Source: Robiginitomaculum sp.
GTDB lineage: Bacteria > Pseudomonadota > Alphaproteobacteria > Caulobacterales > Maricaulaceae
Reading direction: 5' to 3'
Length of the DNA: 64,000 nucleotides
NCBI GenBank assembly: GCA_021776635.1
Contig: JAJFFN010000011.1
Span: forward strand, 62,001-126,000
Shown here: piece by piece, positions 1-10,142 of the stretch
Layout of the letters: each line of letters starts with the position of its first letter
Numbering within the stretch: position 1 is the first letter of the stretch
Notes under the pieces: generated by a model
What the model saw: only the letters and a program-made list of their open reading frames with translations
What the model was told of the DNA's origin: nothing
Database searches by the model: none
Made by a program: the position numbers and the translations under genes

Positions 1-24
1 AACCCCGTTCGAGGCCAACCGGAT

Positions 25-30
25 AAGGAG
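25..30 (+). promoter_or_regulatory. Ribosome binding site of rpsB
   Basis: AAGGAG lies 7 bases before the ATG at 38. It is a near-perfect Shine-Dalgarno and fixes the rpsB start. The rpsB promoter must lie before the window. Confidence 0.85.
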
Positions 31-37
31 ATAACCC

Positions 38-1249
38 ATGGCACTACCAGAATTTTCCATGCGCCAGCTACTAGAAGCAGGCGTTCATTTTGGACATCAA
101 ACACATCGTTGGAATCCAAAAATGGCACCATATATTTTTGGTGCACGTTCTAATATTCACATACTAGACTTATCACAAACGGTTCCTCTTTTGCACCAGG
201 CAATGGTTAAAATGCGTGATGTAGCGGCTGGCGGTGGGCGTATTTTGTTTGTAGGCACAAAACGCCAGGCATCCGAGGCAGTAAAAGAGTCTGCGACACG
301 TTGTGCGCAATATTATGTAAATCATCGCTGGCTTGGTGGTATGTTGACCAACTGGAAAACGATAACAAATTCAATAGCACGACTTCGCGAGCTTGAAGGT
401 AAATTGGAAAATGTGGAACAATCCGGCCTGACCAAGAAAGAGCTCCTTAAATTAACCCGCGAGAAAGATAAGTTAGAGCTTGCTTTGGGCGGTATTAAAG
501 ACATGGGGAAAATCCCAAATTTGATTTTTGTTGTTGATACAACGAAAGAAACCATCGCTATCAAAGAAGCGCGCAAACTTGGAATTCCTATCATTGCGCT
601 CCTAGATAGTAATTGTAACCCAGACGATGTTGACATGCCAATTCCCGGTAACGATGACGCCGTGCGGTCTATATCCTTGTTTTGTGATTTAATGGCAGAT
701 GCAGTTCTTGATGGCATGACAGAGGGCGCTATTGCTGCCGGTGTCGATATCGGTGCTGCTGAGAACCCAGTAGAAACTGCTCTGGATGCAAAATTGCCTA
801 TAGAAGAAGCTCCAGTCGAAGAAGCTCCAGCCAAAGAAGCTCCAGTCGAAGAAGCTCCAGCCAAAGAAGCGGCTCCTGAAAAAGCAGAAAAGGCTCCTGC
901 AAAAGAAGAAAAGACTCCTGTAAAAAAAGAAAAGGCCCAGGTTACGAAAAAAGCGACTAAGCCTGCTGCCAAAAAAGACGTTAAAAAAGACGTTAAAAAA
1001 GACGCACCCGCAAAAGCTGATGACATTTCTTTGATTGATGGCATTGGGCCCGTTTTCAAGAAAAAACTTGAAAGCGAAGGTATCACATCATTTGCCGCAA
1101 TCATAGCTTTGGACGCCGCCGCGATAACGGCCTTAGACGAGAAACTTGACCTTAAAGGGAAAATTGTTTCCGGCGAATGGATAGAGCAAGCCAAAGAGCT
1201 AATGGCGGGTAAAGCACCACGGGCAAAAAGCGACGCAGCTCGCGCATAA
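38..1249 (+). CDS. rpsB: 30S ribosomal protein S2 with long C-terminal extension
   Basis: S2 binds the small ribosomal subunit near the head-body junction and is needed for S1 docking. Residues 1 to about 230 form a full S2 domain, including the typical N-terminal [11 protein letters not shown] and the [11 protein letters not shown] segment. The usual length is about 240-260 residues; this protein has 403. Residues about 254-325 are a low-complexity Ala/Lys/Glu/Pro linker encoded by internal DNA repeats. Residues about 328-400 look like a helix-hairpin-helix domain ([18 protein letters not shown]). Extended S2 proteins are known in some alphaproteobacteria; the role of the tail is unknown. 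It leads a ribosomal/translation cluster with tsf. Confidence 0.97.
   Translation: MALPEFSMRQLLEAGVHFGHQTHRWNPKMAPYIFGARSNIHILDLSQTVPLLHQAMVKMRDVAAGGGRILFVGTKRQASEAVKESATRCAQYYVNHRWLGGMLTNWKTITNSIARLRELEGKLENVEQSGLTKKELLKLTREKDKLELALGGIKDMGKIPNLIFVVDTTKETIAIKEARKLGIPIIALLDSNCNPDDVDMPIPGNDDAVRSISLFCDLMADAVLDGMTEGAIAAGVDIGAAENPVETALDAKLPIEEAPVEEAPAKEAPVEEAPAKEAAPEKAEKAPAKEEKTPVKKEKAQVTKKATKPAAKKDVKKDVKKDAPAKADDISLIDGIGPVFKKKLESEGITSFAAIIALDAAAITALDEKLDLKGKIVSGEWIEQAKELMAGKAPRAKSDAARA
803..870 (+). repeat. In-frame 30-bp tandem repeat in the rpsB tail
   Basis: About two copies of a 30-base unit encode alternating EEAPV and EEAPAK peptides. A second short repeat near 975-1005 encodes repeated KKDV. 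Both lie in the unstructured linker, so the linker length may vary between strains. Confidence 0.7.
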
Positions 1250-1319
1250 TTAGCGGGTCTTGAATGAGCGGCAAGGGCACCCATCTTTGCCGTAAACTAA
1301 CACATTTACGGAGAGTATA

Positions 1320-2246
1320 ATGGCTACTATTACAGCTGCGCTAGTCAAAGAACTGCGCGATAAAACATCAGCAGGCATGATGGACTGCAAAAAAGCCCTC
1401 ATGGAGACAGACGGCAATATCGAAGATGCAGCAGATTGGTTGCGTAAAAAGGGTATTGCGAAGGCGTCCAAGAAGTCAGGGCGTATTGCTACCGAAGGTC
1501 TCATTGGCCTGGGACAGTCTGGGACAACTTCCGCTTTGGTTGAAGTGAATTCAGAAACTGATTTTGTAGCACTAAACGAAGAATTTCAGGCCATGGTGCG
1601 CGAAATTTCTACTTTGGCAGTGTCTACAAGTGGTGATGTAGCCGCTTTATCGGCTACCAATATGGAAACTGGTAAGGATGTCGCGACCTCTATCACGGAT
1701 TTGATTGCCAAAATCGGCGAAAATATGAATTTGCGCCGTACAGAAGCGCTCAGCGTGAATTCTGGCGTTGTTGCAGGGTATTTGCACAATGGTGTTGCTG
1801 AACGTCTCGGTAAAATTGGTGTTTTGGTGGCTTTACAATCAGATGGTGATGCCGAGGCACTTAACGAGCTTGGCCGTAAATTGGCGATGCATGTTGCTGC
1901 AACGTCTCCACTTTCCCTAAGTGTTGAAGATATGGAACCGGCTGTTGTACAAAAAGAACGTGACGTCTTGTCTGAACAAGCGCGTGCGTCTGGGAAGCCT
2001 GAAAATATCATTGAAAAAATGGTTGATGGTCGCATGCAAAAATTCTTCAAAGAATCTGTACTATTAAATCAAATGTTTGTCATGGACCCAGATCGTTCAA
2101 TCGAACAGGTTATTGCTGACGAAGCAAAATCTATGGGAACAGCGATTGAAATGACGGGGTTTGTGCGTATGCAGCTCGGCGAAGGCATTGAGAAAAAATC
2201 CGAAGATTTTGCGGCTGAAGTTGCTGCTACTTTAGGAGACGCGTAA
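1320..2246 (+). CDS. tsf: Elongation factor Ts
   Basis: EF-Ts is the guanine nucleotide exchange factor of EF-Tu in the cytoplasm. The first about 55 residues are the UBA-like EF-Tu binding domain, with LRDKTSAGMMDCKKAL and the WLRKKGI segment. The family signature TDFVALNEEF follows near residue 80, then the two-subdomain core. The length of 308 residues is normal for alphaproteobacteria. GGAGAG 6 bases upstream supports the ATG at 1320. It follows rpsB by 70 bases, the near-universal rpsB-tsf pair. Confidence 0.98.
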   Translation: MATITAALVKELRDKTSAGMMDCKKALMETDGNIEDAADWLRKKGIAKASKKSGRIATEGLIGLGQSGTTSALVEVNSETDFVALNEEFQAMVREISTLAVSTSGDVAALSATNMETGKDVATSITDLIAKIGENMNLRRTEALSVNSGVVAGYLHNGVAERLGKIGVLVALQSDGDAEALNELGRKLAMHVAATSPLSLSVEDMEPAVVQKERDVLSEQARASGKPENIIEKMVDGRMQKFFKESVLLNQMFVMDPDRSIEQVIADEAKSMGTAIEMTGFVRMQLGEGIEKKSEDFAAEVAATLGDA

Positions 2247-2310
2247 AACGCACCCTCTTTGTACCTTTTTCAAATTCGTATTATGCCCGCGTTTATCTTA
2301 GATATTTTTA

Positions 2311-2336
2311 GACATCTTTTTTGGACATCTTTTTTG
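2311..2336 (+). repeat. Two tandem 13-bp units with T-runs before pyrH
   Basis: The unit GACATCTTTTTTG occurs twice head to tail in the 152-base gap between tsf and pyrH. It has no clear stem, so I do not call it a terminator. It may be a replication-slippage product. Confidence 0.6.
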
Positions 2337-2398
2337 GACGGGGGCATTATACTGCGCTATAAGCGGATGGATGAGTCGCAACTAATCAGGGGAAAAGT

Positions 2399-3118
2399 AT
2401 GGGCACGGCGCTAAAATATAACAGAGTACTCCTGAAAATATCTGGTGAAGCTCTGATGGGGACACAATCGTTCGGGATTGATGTGTCTATAACGGCGCGT
2501 ATAGCTGAAGAAATCGCCAACGCCCACGCTAAAGGCTTGGAAATAGGGTTGGTGATTGGTGGCGGTAATATTTTTCGCGGGTTAGCCGCTTCTGAAGCTG
2601 GGATAGAGCGCACAACAGCTGATTATATGGGCATGTTGGCCACAGTAATGAATGCGCTCGCCATGCAAAGTGCGCTTGAACGTATTGGACTAGACACACG
2701 GGTTATGTCCGCAATTCCTATGACCACGGTTTGTGAACCGTATATTCGCCGCCGCGCCAGCCGTCATATGGAGAGGGGACGGATTGTAATATTTGCAGCA
2801 GGAACGGGAAATCCGTTCTTTACAACCGATACGGCCGCCGCCTTGAGAGCCGCCGAAATGGGTTGCGATGCGCTTCTAAAAGGAACAAAAGTTAATGGGG
2901 TATATGATAAAGACCCTGCCAAAAATACGGATGCTGTACGTTATGAAACATTGTCATATATGGATGTCATAACCAAGAATTTACAAGTCATGGATACATC
3001 AGCAGTGACCTTGATGCGTGACAATGACATACCGATTATCGTTTTTTCCATTGCACATAAGCGCCGATTCGAAGATGTAATGACTGGAAAAGGAAAATGT
3101 ACCATAATTACGTCTTAA
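2399..3118 (+). CDS. pyrH: Uridylate (UMP) kinase
   Basis: PyrH phosphorylates UMP to UDP, the committed kinase step of pyrimidine nucleotide synthesis. It is a hexameric amino-acid-kinase fold enzyme. Visible signatures are [11 protein letters not shown] at the N-terminus, [10 protein letters not shown], the acceptor region [14 protein letters not shown], and [13 protein letters not shown] near residue 160. The length of 239 residues is standard. GGGGAAAAGT precedes the ATG. It sits in the conserved tsf-pyrH-frr order. Confidence 0.98.
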   Translation: MGTALKYNRVLLKISGEALMGTQSFGIDVSITARIAEEIANAHAKGLEIGLVIGGGNIFRGLAASEAGIERTTADYMGMLATVMNALAMQSALERIGLDTRVMSAIPMTTVCEPYIRRRASRHMERGRIVIFAAGTGNPFFTTDTAAALRAAEMGCDALLKGTKVNGVYDKDPAKNTDAVRYETLSYMDVITKNLQVMDTSAVTLMRDNDIPIIVFSIAHKRRFEDVMTGKGKCTIITS

Positions 3119-3175
3119 TTCGTGTATTAGAAGGCGTTGGTACACGATATATGAATAATACTAAAGGAGCCTCGT

Positions 3176-3733
3176 ATGGCAGATTATAACCTTGTTGATA
3201 TTAAACGCCGAATGGACGGTGCGATCACGGCTATGAAAACTGAGTTTAGTTCTCTTCGCACAGGGCGGGCACATACGGCCATTTTGGATAACATCACTGT
3301 CGAGGCCTATGGGGCTCAGGTGCCGTTAAATCAAATTGGCGCAATCAATATACCAGAACCACGCATGTTAAGTGTGAATGTTTGGGATAAAACCATGGTT
3401 GCAGGTGTCGAGCGCGCTTTGCGGGAAAGTAATTTGGGGATTAACCCCGTTGTGGATGGGCAAACTATCCGTATTCCGATGCCCGCATTGACAGAAGAAC
3501 GCCGCCAAGAATTAACAAAAGTTGCAGGAAATTACGCTGAATCTGCCAAAGTCGCCGTGCGAAACGTCCGCCGCGATGGGATGGAGAGCCTACGTGATAT
3601 GGAAAAAGACGGCGACATTAGCGAAGACGAGCACAAACGCAGTTCTGGTGAGGTTCAAGAGGCTACGGATAAACATATCGCATTAATTGACGAGGCATTG
3701 GCAATTAAGAATGAAGAGATTTTGCAGGTATAG
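3176..3733 (+). CDS. frr: Ribosome recycling factor
   Basis: RRF splits post-termination ribosomes together with EF-G. The 185-residue length is exact for the family. Recognisable are the LRTGRAHTAILDNI segment after the first helix, the domain II strand region (YGAQVPLNQIGAINIPEPR), and the C-terminal helix with RRDGMESLR. AAAGGAGCC 6 bases upstream supports the start. uppS starts 3 bases after the stop, so the two are co-transcribed. Confidence 0.98.
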   Translation: MADYNLVDIKRRMDGAITAMKTEFSSLRTGRAHTAILDNITVEAYGAQVPLNQIGAINIPEPRMLSVNVWDKTMVAGVERALRESNLGINPVVDGQTIRIPMPALTEERRQELTKVAGNYAESAKVAVRNVRRDGMESLRDMEKDGDISEDEHKRSSGEVQEATDKHIALIDEALAIKNEEILQV

Positions 3734-3736
3734 CCT

Positions 3737-4495
3737 ATGCAGTCATCGCCCCACCAAGTTCATGCCTCAGACGCCCTACCAAGACATATTGCAATCATTA
3801 TGGATGGTAATGGTCGTTGGGCTAAATTGCGCGGACGCCCACGTTTGTTTGGACATCAAGCGGGTGTGAAAACTGTTAGACATGTCGTCGAAGACGCTTC
3901 AAAAATAGGGGTTAAGTGTTTGACATTGTACAGTTTTTCTACAGAAAACTGGTCGCGACCAAAATCGGAAATTAAAGCTCTATTTGGACTTTTGCGTAAA
4001 TATGTTGATGACGACTTGCAAACATTACATGAGAGAGGGGTGTGTGTGCGGATTTTGGGATCGCGCAATGGGCTAAAGCCTGATATGCTTGCGCTCCTTG
4101 ACCGTGTAGAAGAAACGACAAAAAACAACACCGAGTTTTCATTAAATATCGCATTTAATTATGGTGGCCGAGACGAGATATTACGGGCTGCTGGAGCGTT
4201 TGCAGATGATATATCAGCGGGCAAGGTTAGCGTAAATGAACGCACAGAAGACACATTCGAGACGTATTTGGACAGCTACGGTTTGCCAGACCCTGATTTG
4301 GTTATCCGCACTAGCGGCGAAAAGCGTATTAGCAATTTTCTGCTTTGGCAGGCGGCTTACGCCGAGTTTGTTTTTACGGATGTTTTGTGGCCGGATTTTT
4401 CCAAGCAAGACTTGCAAGCGGCCATACATAGTTATCAAAACCGTGAGCGCCGTTTTGGGAATTTAGCCACAGTTTCTAAAGATGAGGTTGCCTAG
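3737..4495 (+). CDS. uppS: Undecaprenyl diphosphate synthase (cis-prenyltransferase)
   Basis: UppS builds the C55 lipid carrier used for peptidoglycan and LPS by adding isopentenyl diphosphate to farnesyl diphosphate. The catalytic Asp is in HIAIIMDGNGRWA near residue 24. SFSTENWSRP and the IPP-binding RTSGEKRISNFLLWQAAYAE near residue 200 are present. The length of 252 is normal. The gene abuts cdsA with no gap (stop ends at 4495, ATG at 4496), which suggests translational coupling. Confidence 0.97.
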   Translation: MQSSPHQVHASDALPRHIAIIMDGNGRWAKLRGRPRLFGHQAGVKTVRHVVEDASKIGVKCLTLYSFSTENWSRPKSEIKALFGLLRKYVDDDLQTLHERGVCVRILGSRNGLKPDMLALLDRVEETTKNNTEFSLNIAFNYGGRDEILRAAGAFADDISAGKVSVNERTEDTFETYLDSYGLPDPDLVIRTSGEKRISNFLLWQAAYAEFVFTDVLWPDFSKQDLQAAIHSYQNRERRFGNLATVSKDEVA

Positions 4496-5356
4496 ATGGT
4501 TGATGGGAAACCTACAAAGCTAAAAACTCTGGGTATTCGTGCCGCATCAGGACTTGTGCTCTTGGCCATATGCGGTGTGCCATTATATTACGGCGGATGG
4601 ATACTGGCAGGTTTTATTGCTCTGGTTAGTACGCGGGTAATTTATGAATGGGTAAGGATGAGTGACCCCGGCCAAACAAAATTGGCATTAATTATACCGT
4701 TGACAGCTTTGTTATCTGCTCTCGCCTTGATACAATTTGGCACCTGGGGTTCCAATAATTGGAAATGGGCATTGGCTTTAGTGGGCCTTTTTGGTGCATT
4801 GGCGACCTTGGAACGAGCGCGGCGGGGCGGCGCGTTTTGGGCCGGCTTTGGCCTTTTATATATATTGTTACCAAGTTTAGCTATTTTGTGGCTTCGCGGC
4901 AATGAAGTTGGTGTTCATGCAGATGGGTTTGCCAAATTTATCTTTATTGTTATCGTCGTTATAGCTGCTGATAGTTGGGCTTATTTGGGCGGTTCGACCA
5001 TAAAAGGACCAAAACTTATTCCGAAGGTAAGTCCGAATAAGACGTGGTCGGGTTTGATTAGTGGGTTTGTGTTTGGGTCTTTATTTGGCGCTCTTACGGC
5101 ATGGTTTTTTGGCTTTGATCCAACATATGGCGCGGTATTGGCATTGCCGGTAGTTTTGTTTGCAGTTCTAGGCGATTTGTTAGAATCTGTTATAAAAAGA
5201 CGTTTAGATGTAAAAGACGCAGGGGGTATTATTCCTGGTCACGGCGGTCTTCTGGATAGAATTGATAGTTTGATACTTATTTCTGTGGTTGCGGCTGTTG
5301 TTTTGATGATTTGGCCAGGTATTTGGCCACTTATTACTACAATGTCAGGTACATAA
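4496..5356 (+). CDS. cdsA: Phosphatidate cytidylyltransferase
   Basis: CdsA makes CDP-diacylglycerol from phosphatidic acid and CTP in the inner membrane, feeding all phospholipid synthesis. The protein has multiple hydrophobic helices. The CDP-DAG synthase signature sits near the C-terminus: VSPNKTWSG, then GDLLESVIKRRLDVKD and PGHGGLLDRIDS with the metal-binding acidic residues. The length of 286 is normal. It is directly joined to uppS and is followed 6 bases later by dxr. Confidence 0.97.
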   Translation: MVDGKPTKLKTLGIRAASGLVLLAICGVPLYYGGWILAGFIALVSTRVIYEWVRMSDPGQTKLALIIPLTALLSALALIQFGTWGSNNWKWALALVGLFGALATLERARRGGAFWAGFGLLYILLPSLAILWLRGNEVGVHADGFAKFIFIVIVVIAADSWAYLGGSTIKGPKLIPKVSPNKTWSGLISGFVFGSLFGALTAWFFGFDPTYGAVLALPVVLFAVLGDLLESVIKRRLDVKDAGGIIPGHGGLLDRIDSLILISVVAAVVLMIWPGIWPLITTMSGT

Positions 5357-5362
5357 CTCATT

Positions 5363-6526
5363 ATGACCAGGCGCGTGACTATACTTGGCTCTACTGGGTC
5401 TATCGGAGAAAGCACACTAAGTTTAATTCGAGAAAGTGCGCCAGATGATTATAAAATCGTTTGTCTAAGCGCACATACCAATGCTGATGCCCTTGCAAAA
5501 CAAGCCTTAGAGTTCAGACCAGAATTTGTTGCCTTAGGGAATGCAGACAATCAAGATTTTCTGCATGATGCACTGGCTGGAACCGGTATCAAAATAGGGG
5601 TTGGCCAAAAAGCCTTAATTGAGGCTGGTGCATGGCATTCAGATTTTATTATGGCGGCAATTGTTGGTGCGGCTGGCCTTGAGCCAACTTTAGCGGCAGT
5701 AGAGCAAGGCACAACAGTTGGGCTTGCGAATAAGGAGTGCCTTGTCTGTGCGGGTGATGTGTTCATCAAAGCCGTTAAGTCTGCTGGGGCAACATTATTA
5801 CCAGTAGATTCAGAACATAACGCAATATTTCAAGTCCTTAATCAAGAACGACCCAATGAGGTTAGGCGGTTGATATTAACGGCGTCGGGTGGGCCGTTTC
5901 GCACATTAACGACCAGTCAATTACAGTCCGTTACACGCGCGCAAGCTCTTAATCACCCCGTTTGGGATATGGGCGAAAAAATTTCTATTGATTCGGCTAC
6001 ATTGATGAATAAAGGGCTAGAACTTATTGAGGCTAGCTATTTATTCCAACGCCCATCTTCACAGATAGATATCATCATCCACCCCCAGTCAATTATTCAT
6101 TCGATGGTAGAGTATGTTGATGGTTCGGTTTTATCCCAAATGGGATCACCTGATATGCGTATACCGATTGCCTATGCCTTGGCGTGGCCATTGCGTATGG
6201 AAACAACTGTACAACAACTGAATTTAGCGAAAATTCAAAAATTGGAGTTTTATCCTCCGGATTCTGATAAATTTTCAGCTTTACGATTGGCGCGTGCAGC
6301 ACTAGAAGCCGGTGGTATGGCACCAACAATCCTAAATGCGAGTAATGAAGTGGCTGTCGAAGCCTTTTTGCAAGACCGGTTGAAATTCTCTGCACTTACC
6401 GATTGTATAGAAATAGTCATGAATAGCTTTAAAAGCGAGAAGAGTTTTGCTAAACCCCTACAATCAATAAAAGATGTTCTTGATATTGATGAACGTGCTC
6501 GGGTTAGAACGCGTGAATTGGTGTAG
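5363..6526 (+). CDS. dxr: 1-deoxy-D-xylulose 5-phosphate reductoisomerase
   Basis: Dxr converts DXP to MEP using NADPH, the first committed step of the non-mevalonate isoprenoid pathway that feeds UppS upstream. The N-terminal LGSTGSIGESTL is the NADPH-binding loop. LANKECLVCAGD, PVDSEHNAIFQ (metal ligands) and WDMGEKISIDSATLMNKGLELIEA are the catalytic segments. The length of 387 is standard. It sits in the cdsA-dxr-rseP run. Confidence 0.98.
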   Translation: MTRRVTILGSTGSIGESTLSLIRESAPDDYKIVCLSAHTNADALAKQALEFRPEFVALGNADNQDFLHDALAGTGIKIGVGQKALIEAGAWHSDFIMAAIVGAAGLEPTLAAVEQGTTVGLANKECLVCAGDVFIKAVKSAGATLLPVDSEHNAIFQVLNQERPNEVRRLILTASGGPFRTLTTSQLQSVTRAQALNHPVWDMGEKISIDSATLMNKGLELIEASYLFQRPSSQIDIIIHPQSIIHSMVEYVDGSVLSQMGSPDMRIPIAYALAWPLRMETTVQQLNLAKIQKLEFYPPDSDKFSALRLARAALEAGGMAPTILNASNEVAVEAFLQDRLKFSALTDCIEIVMNSFKSEKSFAKPLQSIKDVLDIDERARVRTRELV

Positions 6527-6546
6527 AACAGGATAGGGGTAATTTA

Positions 6547-7746
6547 ATGCTTGGATGGATGTTTAATGGGGTGATTACACTTGCCAGTTTTGCATTTGTG
6601 CTTGGCCTATTGGTGTTTATCCATGAATTAGGGCATTATTCTGTTGGCCGGTTTTTTGGTGTCTCGGTTGAACGTTTTTCCATTGGCTTTGGTAAGCCTG
6701 TTTTACGTTATAAAGCCAAATCGGGCACAGAGTGGGTGTTATCACGTATTCCTTTGGGCGGTTATGTTAAATTTCTTGGTGATTCGGGTGTAGCAAGTAA
6801 TCCTGATACTGAAGAGCTCGCGAAAATAAAGGCGCAAATGGATAGCAAGCACGGTAAAGATGTGTGGAAGTCTTGCCTGCACTTTAAGCCATTATATCAA
6901 CGTGCATTGGTGGCATTTGCAGGGCCTATGGCGAATTTTATACTTGCTGCACTGTTATTTGCAGGACTTGCATGGGGATTTGGAACGAATGAAAGGGCCG
7001 CAGAAATACACGAAGTTTTTCCTGACGGGCCCGCCAAAATAGCTGAGTTAATGGTTGGGGATAAAATCCTGACGATAGATGGTAAGGATGCAAGGAGCGT
7101 CAACCAAGCCATACAAATCATAACACTTAATAGCGGTGAAGAGCTTGAAATGTCGGTGCAACGCGGCGCAGAGCAAGTCGATCTCATGATAAAACCCGAA
7201 CGACGTTCCAAAAAAGACGGAATTGGTGGCAATATGAGCGGCGGTGTTATTGGCGTTAAAATTGGCGGGGCAACAATCCATAAATCCTATAATTTTATCG
7301 AAGCTTCACATTATGGTATTGAAAATGTAGGCACGACACTTGCAATGACTGGAAAATATATAGGGCGGATTTTTAAAGGGAAAGAAAATGGCAAGGCGTT
7401 AGGCGGCCCCCTAAAGATAATGGCTTATACAGGCAAAGTTAGTATCATGTCTTCACAGGTTGAAGGTGGGATTGGAATAAAGCTAAAAATTGCTTTTATG
7501 AGTTTAATATCCTTGGCAGCTACGCTTTCTGTTGGGTTAGGTTTCGCAAATTTAATGCCAATTCCTGTTTTAGACGGTGGACATTTGGTTTACTACGGTT
7601 ATGAAGCTGTCATGCGGCGTCCTTTAAGTGCGCAAGCACAGGAAATAGGGTTTCGTGTCGGCTTTGCCGTGCTAATTTCTCTGTTTTTAGTTTTAACTTT
7701 GAACGACATCGGGTATATCTCGAGTTTGTTTGATAATACGGGATAA
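6547..7746 (+). CDS. rseP: RIP site-2 metalloprotease RseP
   Basis: RseP is an inner-membrane zinc protease that cleaves transmembrane anti-sigma factors and remnant signal peptides. The zinc motif HELGH is at residues 26-30 in the first transmembrane helix. A PDZ-like region covers about residues 120-210 (VGDKILTIDGKDA). The third zinc ligand is in LMPIPVLDGGH near residue 345. The length of 399 is in the usual range. It precedes bamA, consistent with envelope stress control. Its stop overlaps the region just before the bamA start. Confidence 0.97.
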   Translation: MLGWMFNGVITLASFAFVLGLLVFIHELGHYSVGRFFGVSVERFSIGFGKPVLRYKAKSGTEWVLSRIPLGGYVKFLGDSGVASNPDTEELAKIKAQMDSKHGKDVWKSCLHFKPLYQRALVAFAGPMANFILAALLFAGLAWGFGTNERAAEIHEVFPDGPAKIAELMVGDKILTIDGKDARSVNQAIQIITLNSGEELEMSVQRGAEQVDLMIKPERRSKKDGIGGNMSGGVIGVKIGGATIHKSYNFIEASHYGIENVGTTLAMTGKYIGRIFKGKENGKALGGPLKIMAYTGKVSIMSSQVEGGIGIKLKIAFMSLISLAATLSVGLGFANLMPIPVLDGGHLVYYGYEAVMRRPLSAQAQEIGFRVGFAVLISLFLVLTLNDIGYISSLFDNTG

Positions 7747-7756
7747 TGTAGGGTTT

Positions 7757-10141
7757 ATGTTAAGAACCAATACCTATAATAATTTGCGTGTATTCCTGTT
7801 GTCAGTAATGGGGCTATTTTTGTTGGCCGCGAATATATTGGTGGTGACATCCGCACGTGCCCAAGATGTTCAAACGCAAAATCCTGCGCAAGTTCAAGCG
7901 CGTCCAGAAATTATTAAATCAATTAGAGTGGTTGGCAACCAAAGGGTTGAAGCCAATACCGTTGCTTCATATTTGCTTATTGCGCCTGGCGATCGGTATA
8001 GTGATGAGCGCATTGATTTGTCCATCAAGACACTTTTTGCGACTGGGCTGTTTGCTGACGTTTTAATCGAGCCAGGTGACGGCAATTTGATTATCCGTGT
8101 TGTTGAAAATCCAATTATCAATAGAGTTATTCTTGAGGGTAACAAGGCGTTAAAGTCCGAAAAGATCACCGATGAGTTGGAAGCGGCACCTCGTTCGGTG
8201 TTTACCCGTTCGCGCGTACAGGCTGATGTACAGCGTATCATTGATTTGTATAGCCAGTCTGGTCGTTTTGCTGCACAAGTTGTGCCTAAGGTTGTCCAGC
8301 AAGAACAAAATAGAGTTGATCTGATATTTGAAATTACGGAAGGCCCTACGACTGGGGTGCGCCGTATTAATTTTATCGGCAATAACGAATATTCTGATAG
8401 ACGCTTGCGTAAGCAATTGGCCACGAAAGAAACCATTTGGTGGAAATTCTTTGGTTCTAATGATAATTACGACCCCAACCGCTTGGAATTTGACCGTGAG
8501 CAAATTAGGACTTTTTATACAGATAGAGGTTTTGCAGATTTTCGAGTGGTTTCTGCGGTTGCTGAATTGGTGCCGAACCAAAAAGATTTCTACATTACGT
8601 TTACCCTTGACGAAGGCGAAGAATATACATGGGGCGATATCAGTGTTGAAACGGAATTGAAAACGCTCGATAAAAAAATATTGGAAGCAATTGTACCAAT
8701 AAGAAGTGGGCGTATTTATAAATCAAGTGAATTGGAAGGCGCAATAGATGTACTCACATTTGCGTCTGGTGCGGCTGGTTACGCCTTTGTCGATATTCAA
8801 CCGGAAATTAAACGAAATCGAGAAACTAAAACGGTTGATTTGGTCTTTAATATGGTTGAAGGGCCGCGCGTTTATATTGAACGTATTGATATTGTCGGCA
8901 ACACCACAACATTGGATTATGTCATTCGCCGCGAAATGGAATTGGTTGAAGGCGATGCCTTTAACCGAATACTGTTAGACCGGTCGAAAAACAGAGTGCG
9001 GGCACTGCGTTTCTTTGAAGAAGTTGAAATTACCGAAACGCAAGGCTCCACGCCCGATAGAGCCGTTGTCGAAGTCAAAGTTATTGAGCAGCCAACGGGT
9101 GAATTGTCATTCTCGGCTGGTTTTTCATCTGCTGACGCCTTTTTGGTTGATTTATCCATTTCTCAGCGAAATTTACGTGGGCGAGGGCAACAGTTAAAAT
9201 TTGTTATACGTGCGAGTTCAAACAGGCAGGAAATCGATTTGCGCTTTACGGAGCCGCGTTTTTTAAATCGAAATTTGGCCGCCGGCATTGAATTGTTTAA
9301 TATTACAAATGATTTCTTCTCAGAAGCTGGCTTTAAGTCAAAAAGAGTAGGTTCCCAAGCTACGCTTGGATTCAGATTAACTGAATTCACGACATTACAA
9401 GCGCGTTATGCACTTCGCCAAGAAACGGTGGAATGTACGGCAGCTTTAACAACGTCCAATCCTTTGCTTTGTTTACAAGATAACAACAGATTATCTTCTG
9501 TCTTGGGATACACATTTGGTTGGGACAAAAGAAATGACCCTATTACACCGACCCGTGGCTTTGATTTGTTCTTTACACAAGATTTTGCAGGCATTGGTGG
9601 CGATGTAAAATATCTTAGATCCGAACTTAGAGCCTCTACATATTATGGTATATTCAAAGACGTAATTGCGACTGCAAAAGTGTCTGGTGGTTATATTACA
9701 GGTTGGGGCGGCAATCCGGTGCAAATCAATGATCGCTTTTTTAAAGGCTCACGAACATTCCGTGGTTTTGATAATGCAGGTATTGGTCCTCGAACTTTGA
9801 TTACAAGTTCACAATTCCCCAATGGGCGTAGGCTTAATGCACTCGGCGGTAATGCTTATGGGCATGCTGTTGCTGAGGTGAGTTTTCCGCTTGTCGCGTC
9901 ACTACTTGGTAGTTTATTTGTAGAGGCGGGTACCGTTGGTCTCTTGGACGAAGAGTTTAAGGTGTCTACGGATCCGACAATTATCATTCGTGATGAATTG
10001 GCCCTGCGATCAATTGCAGGTGCAAGTGTGTTTTGGGATTCTCCATTTGGCCCAATCAGGTTTGATTTCACGGTGCCAATTGCCAAAGAGTTTTATGACG
10101 AAACGAAGTCATTTCAGTTTAATACAAGTACAAGGTTCTAA
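7757..10141 (+). CDS. bamA: Outer membrane protein assembly factor BamA
   Basis: BamA is the central beta-barrel insertase of the outer membrane. I take the ATG at 7757: it lies just after the rseP stop and opens a signal peptide cleaved after SARA (about residue 35). Five POTRA domains follow to about residue 420, then the 16-strand barrel, which ends in an aromatic residue as outer-membrane proteins do (last residue Phe). The barrel signature GSRTFRGFDNAGIGPR is near residue 665. The length of 794 is typical. An in-frame earlier start at 7730 would overlap rseP. Confidence 0.96.
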   Translation: MLRTNTYNNLRVFLLSVMGLFLLAANILVVTSARAQDVQTQNPAQVQARPEIIKSIRVVGNQRVEANTVASYLLIAPGDRYSDERIDLSIKTLFATGLFADVLIEPGDGNLIIRVVENPIINRVILEGNKALKSEKITDELEAAPRSVFTRSRVQADVQRIIDLYSQSGRFAAQVVPKVVQQEQNRVDLIFEITEGPTTGVRRINFIGNNEYSDRRLRKQLATKETIWWKFFGSNDNYDPNRLEFDREQIRTFYTDRGFADFRVVSAVAELVPNQKDFYITFTLDEGEEYTWGDISVETELKTLDKKILEAIVPIRSGRIYKSSELEGAIDVLTFASGAAGYAFVDIQPEIKRNRETKTVDLVFNMVEGPRVYIERIDIVGNTTTLDYVIRREMELVEGDAFNRILLDRSKNRVRALRFFEEVEITETQGSTPDRAVVEVKVIEQPTGELSFSAGFSSADAFLVDLSISQRNLRGRGQQLKFVIRASSNRQEIDLRFTEPRFLNRNLAAGIELFNITNDFFSEAGFKSKRVGSQATLGFRLTEFTTLQARYALRQETVECTAALTTSNPLLCLQDNNRLSSVLGYTFGWDKRNDPITPTRGFDLFFTQDFAGIGGDVKYLRSELRASTYYGIFKDVIATAKVSGGYITGWGGNPVQINDRFFKGSRTFRGFDNAGIGPRTLITSSQFPNGRRLNALGGNAYGHAVAEVSFPLVASLLGSLFVEAGTVGLLDEEFKVSTDPTIIIRDELALRSIAGASVFWDSPFGPIRFDFTVPIAKEFYDETKSFQFNTSTRF

Positions 10142-10142
10142 A

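Noticed and set aside
322-1284. Long open frame antisense to rpsB (320 codons)
   Set aside because: It mirrors the GC pattern and Lys/Ala-rich repeats of rpsB and has no homology or ribosome binding site.
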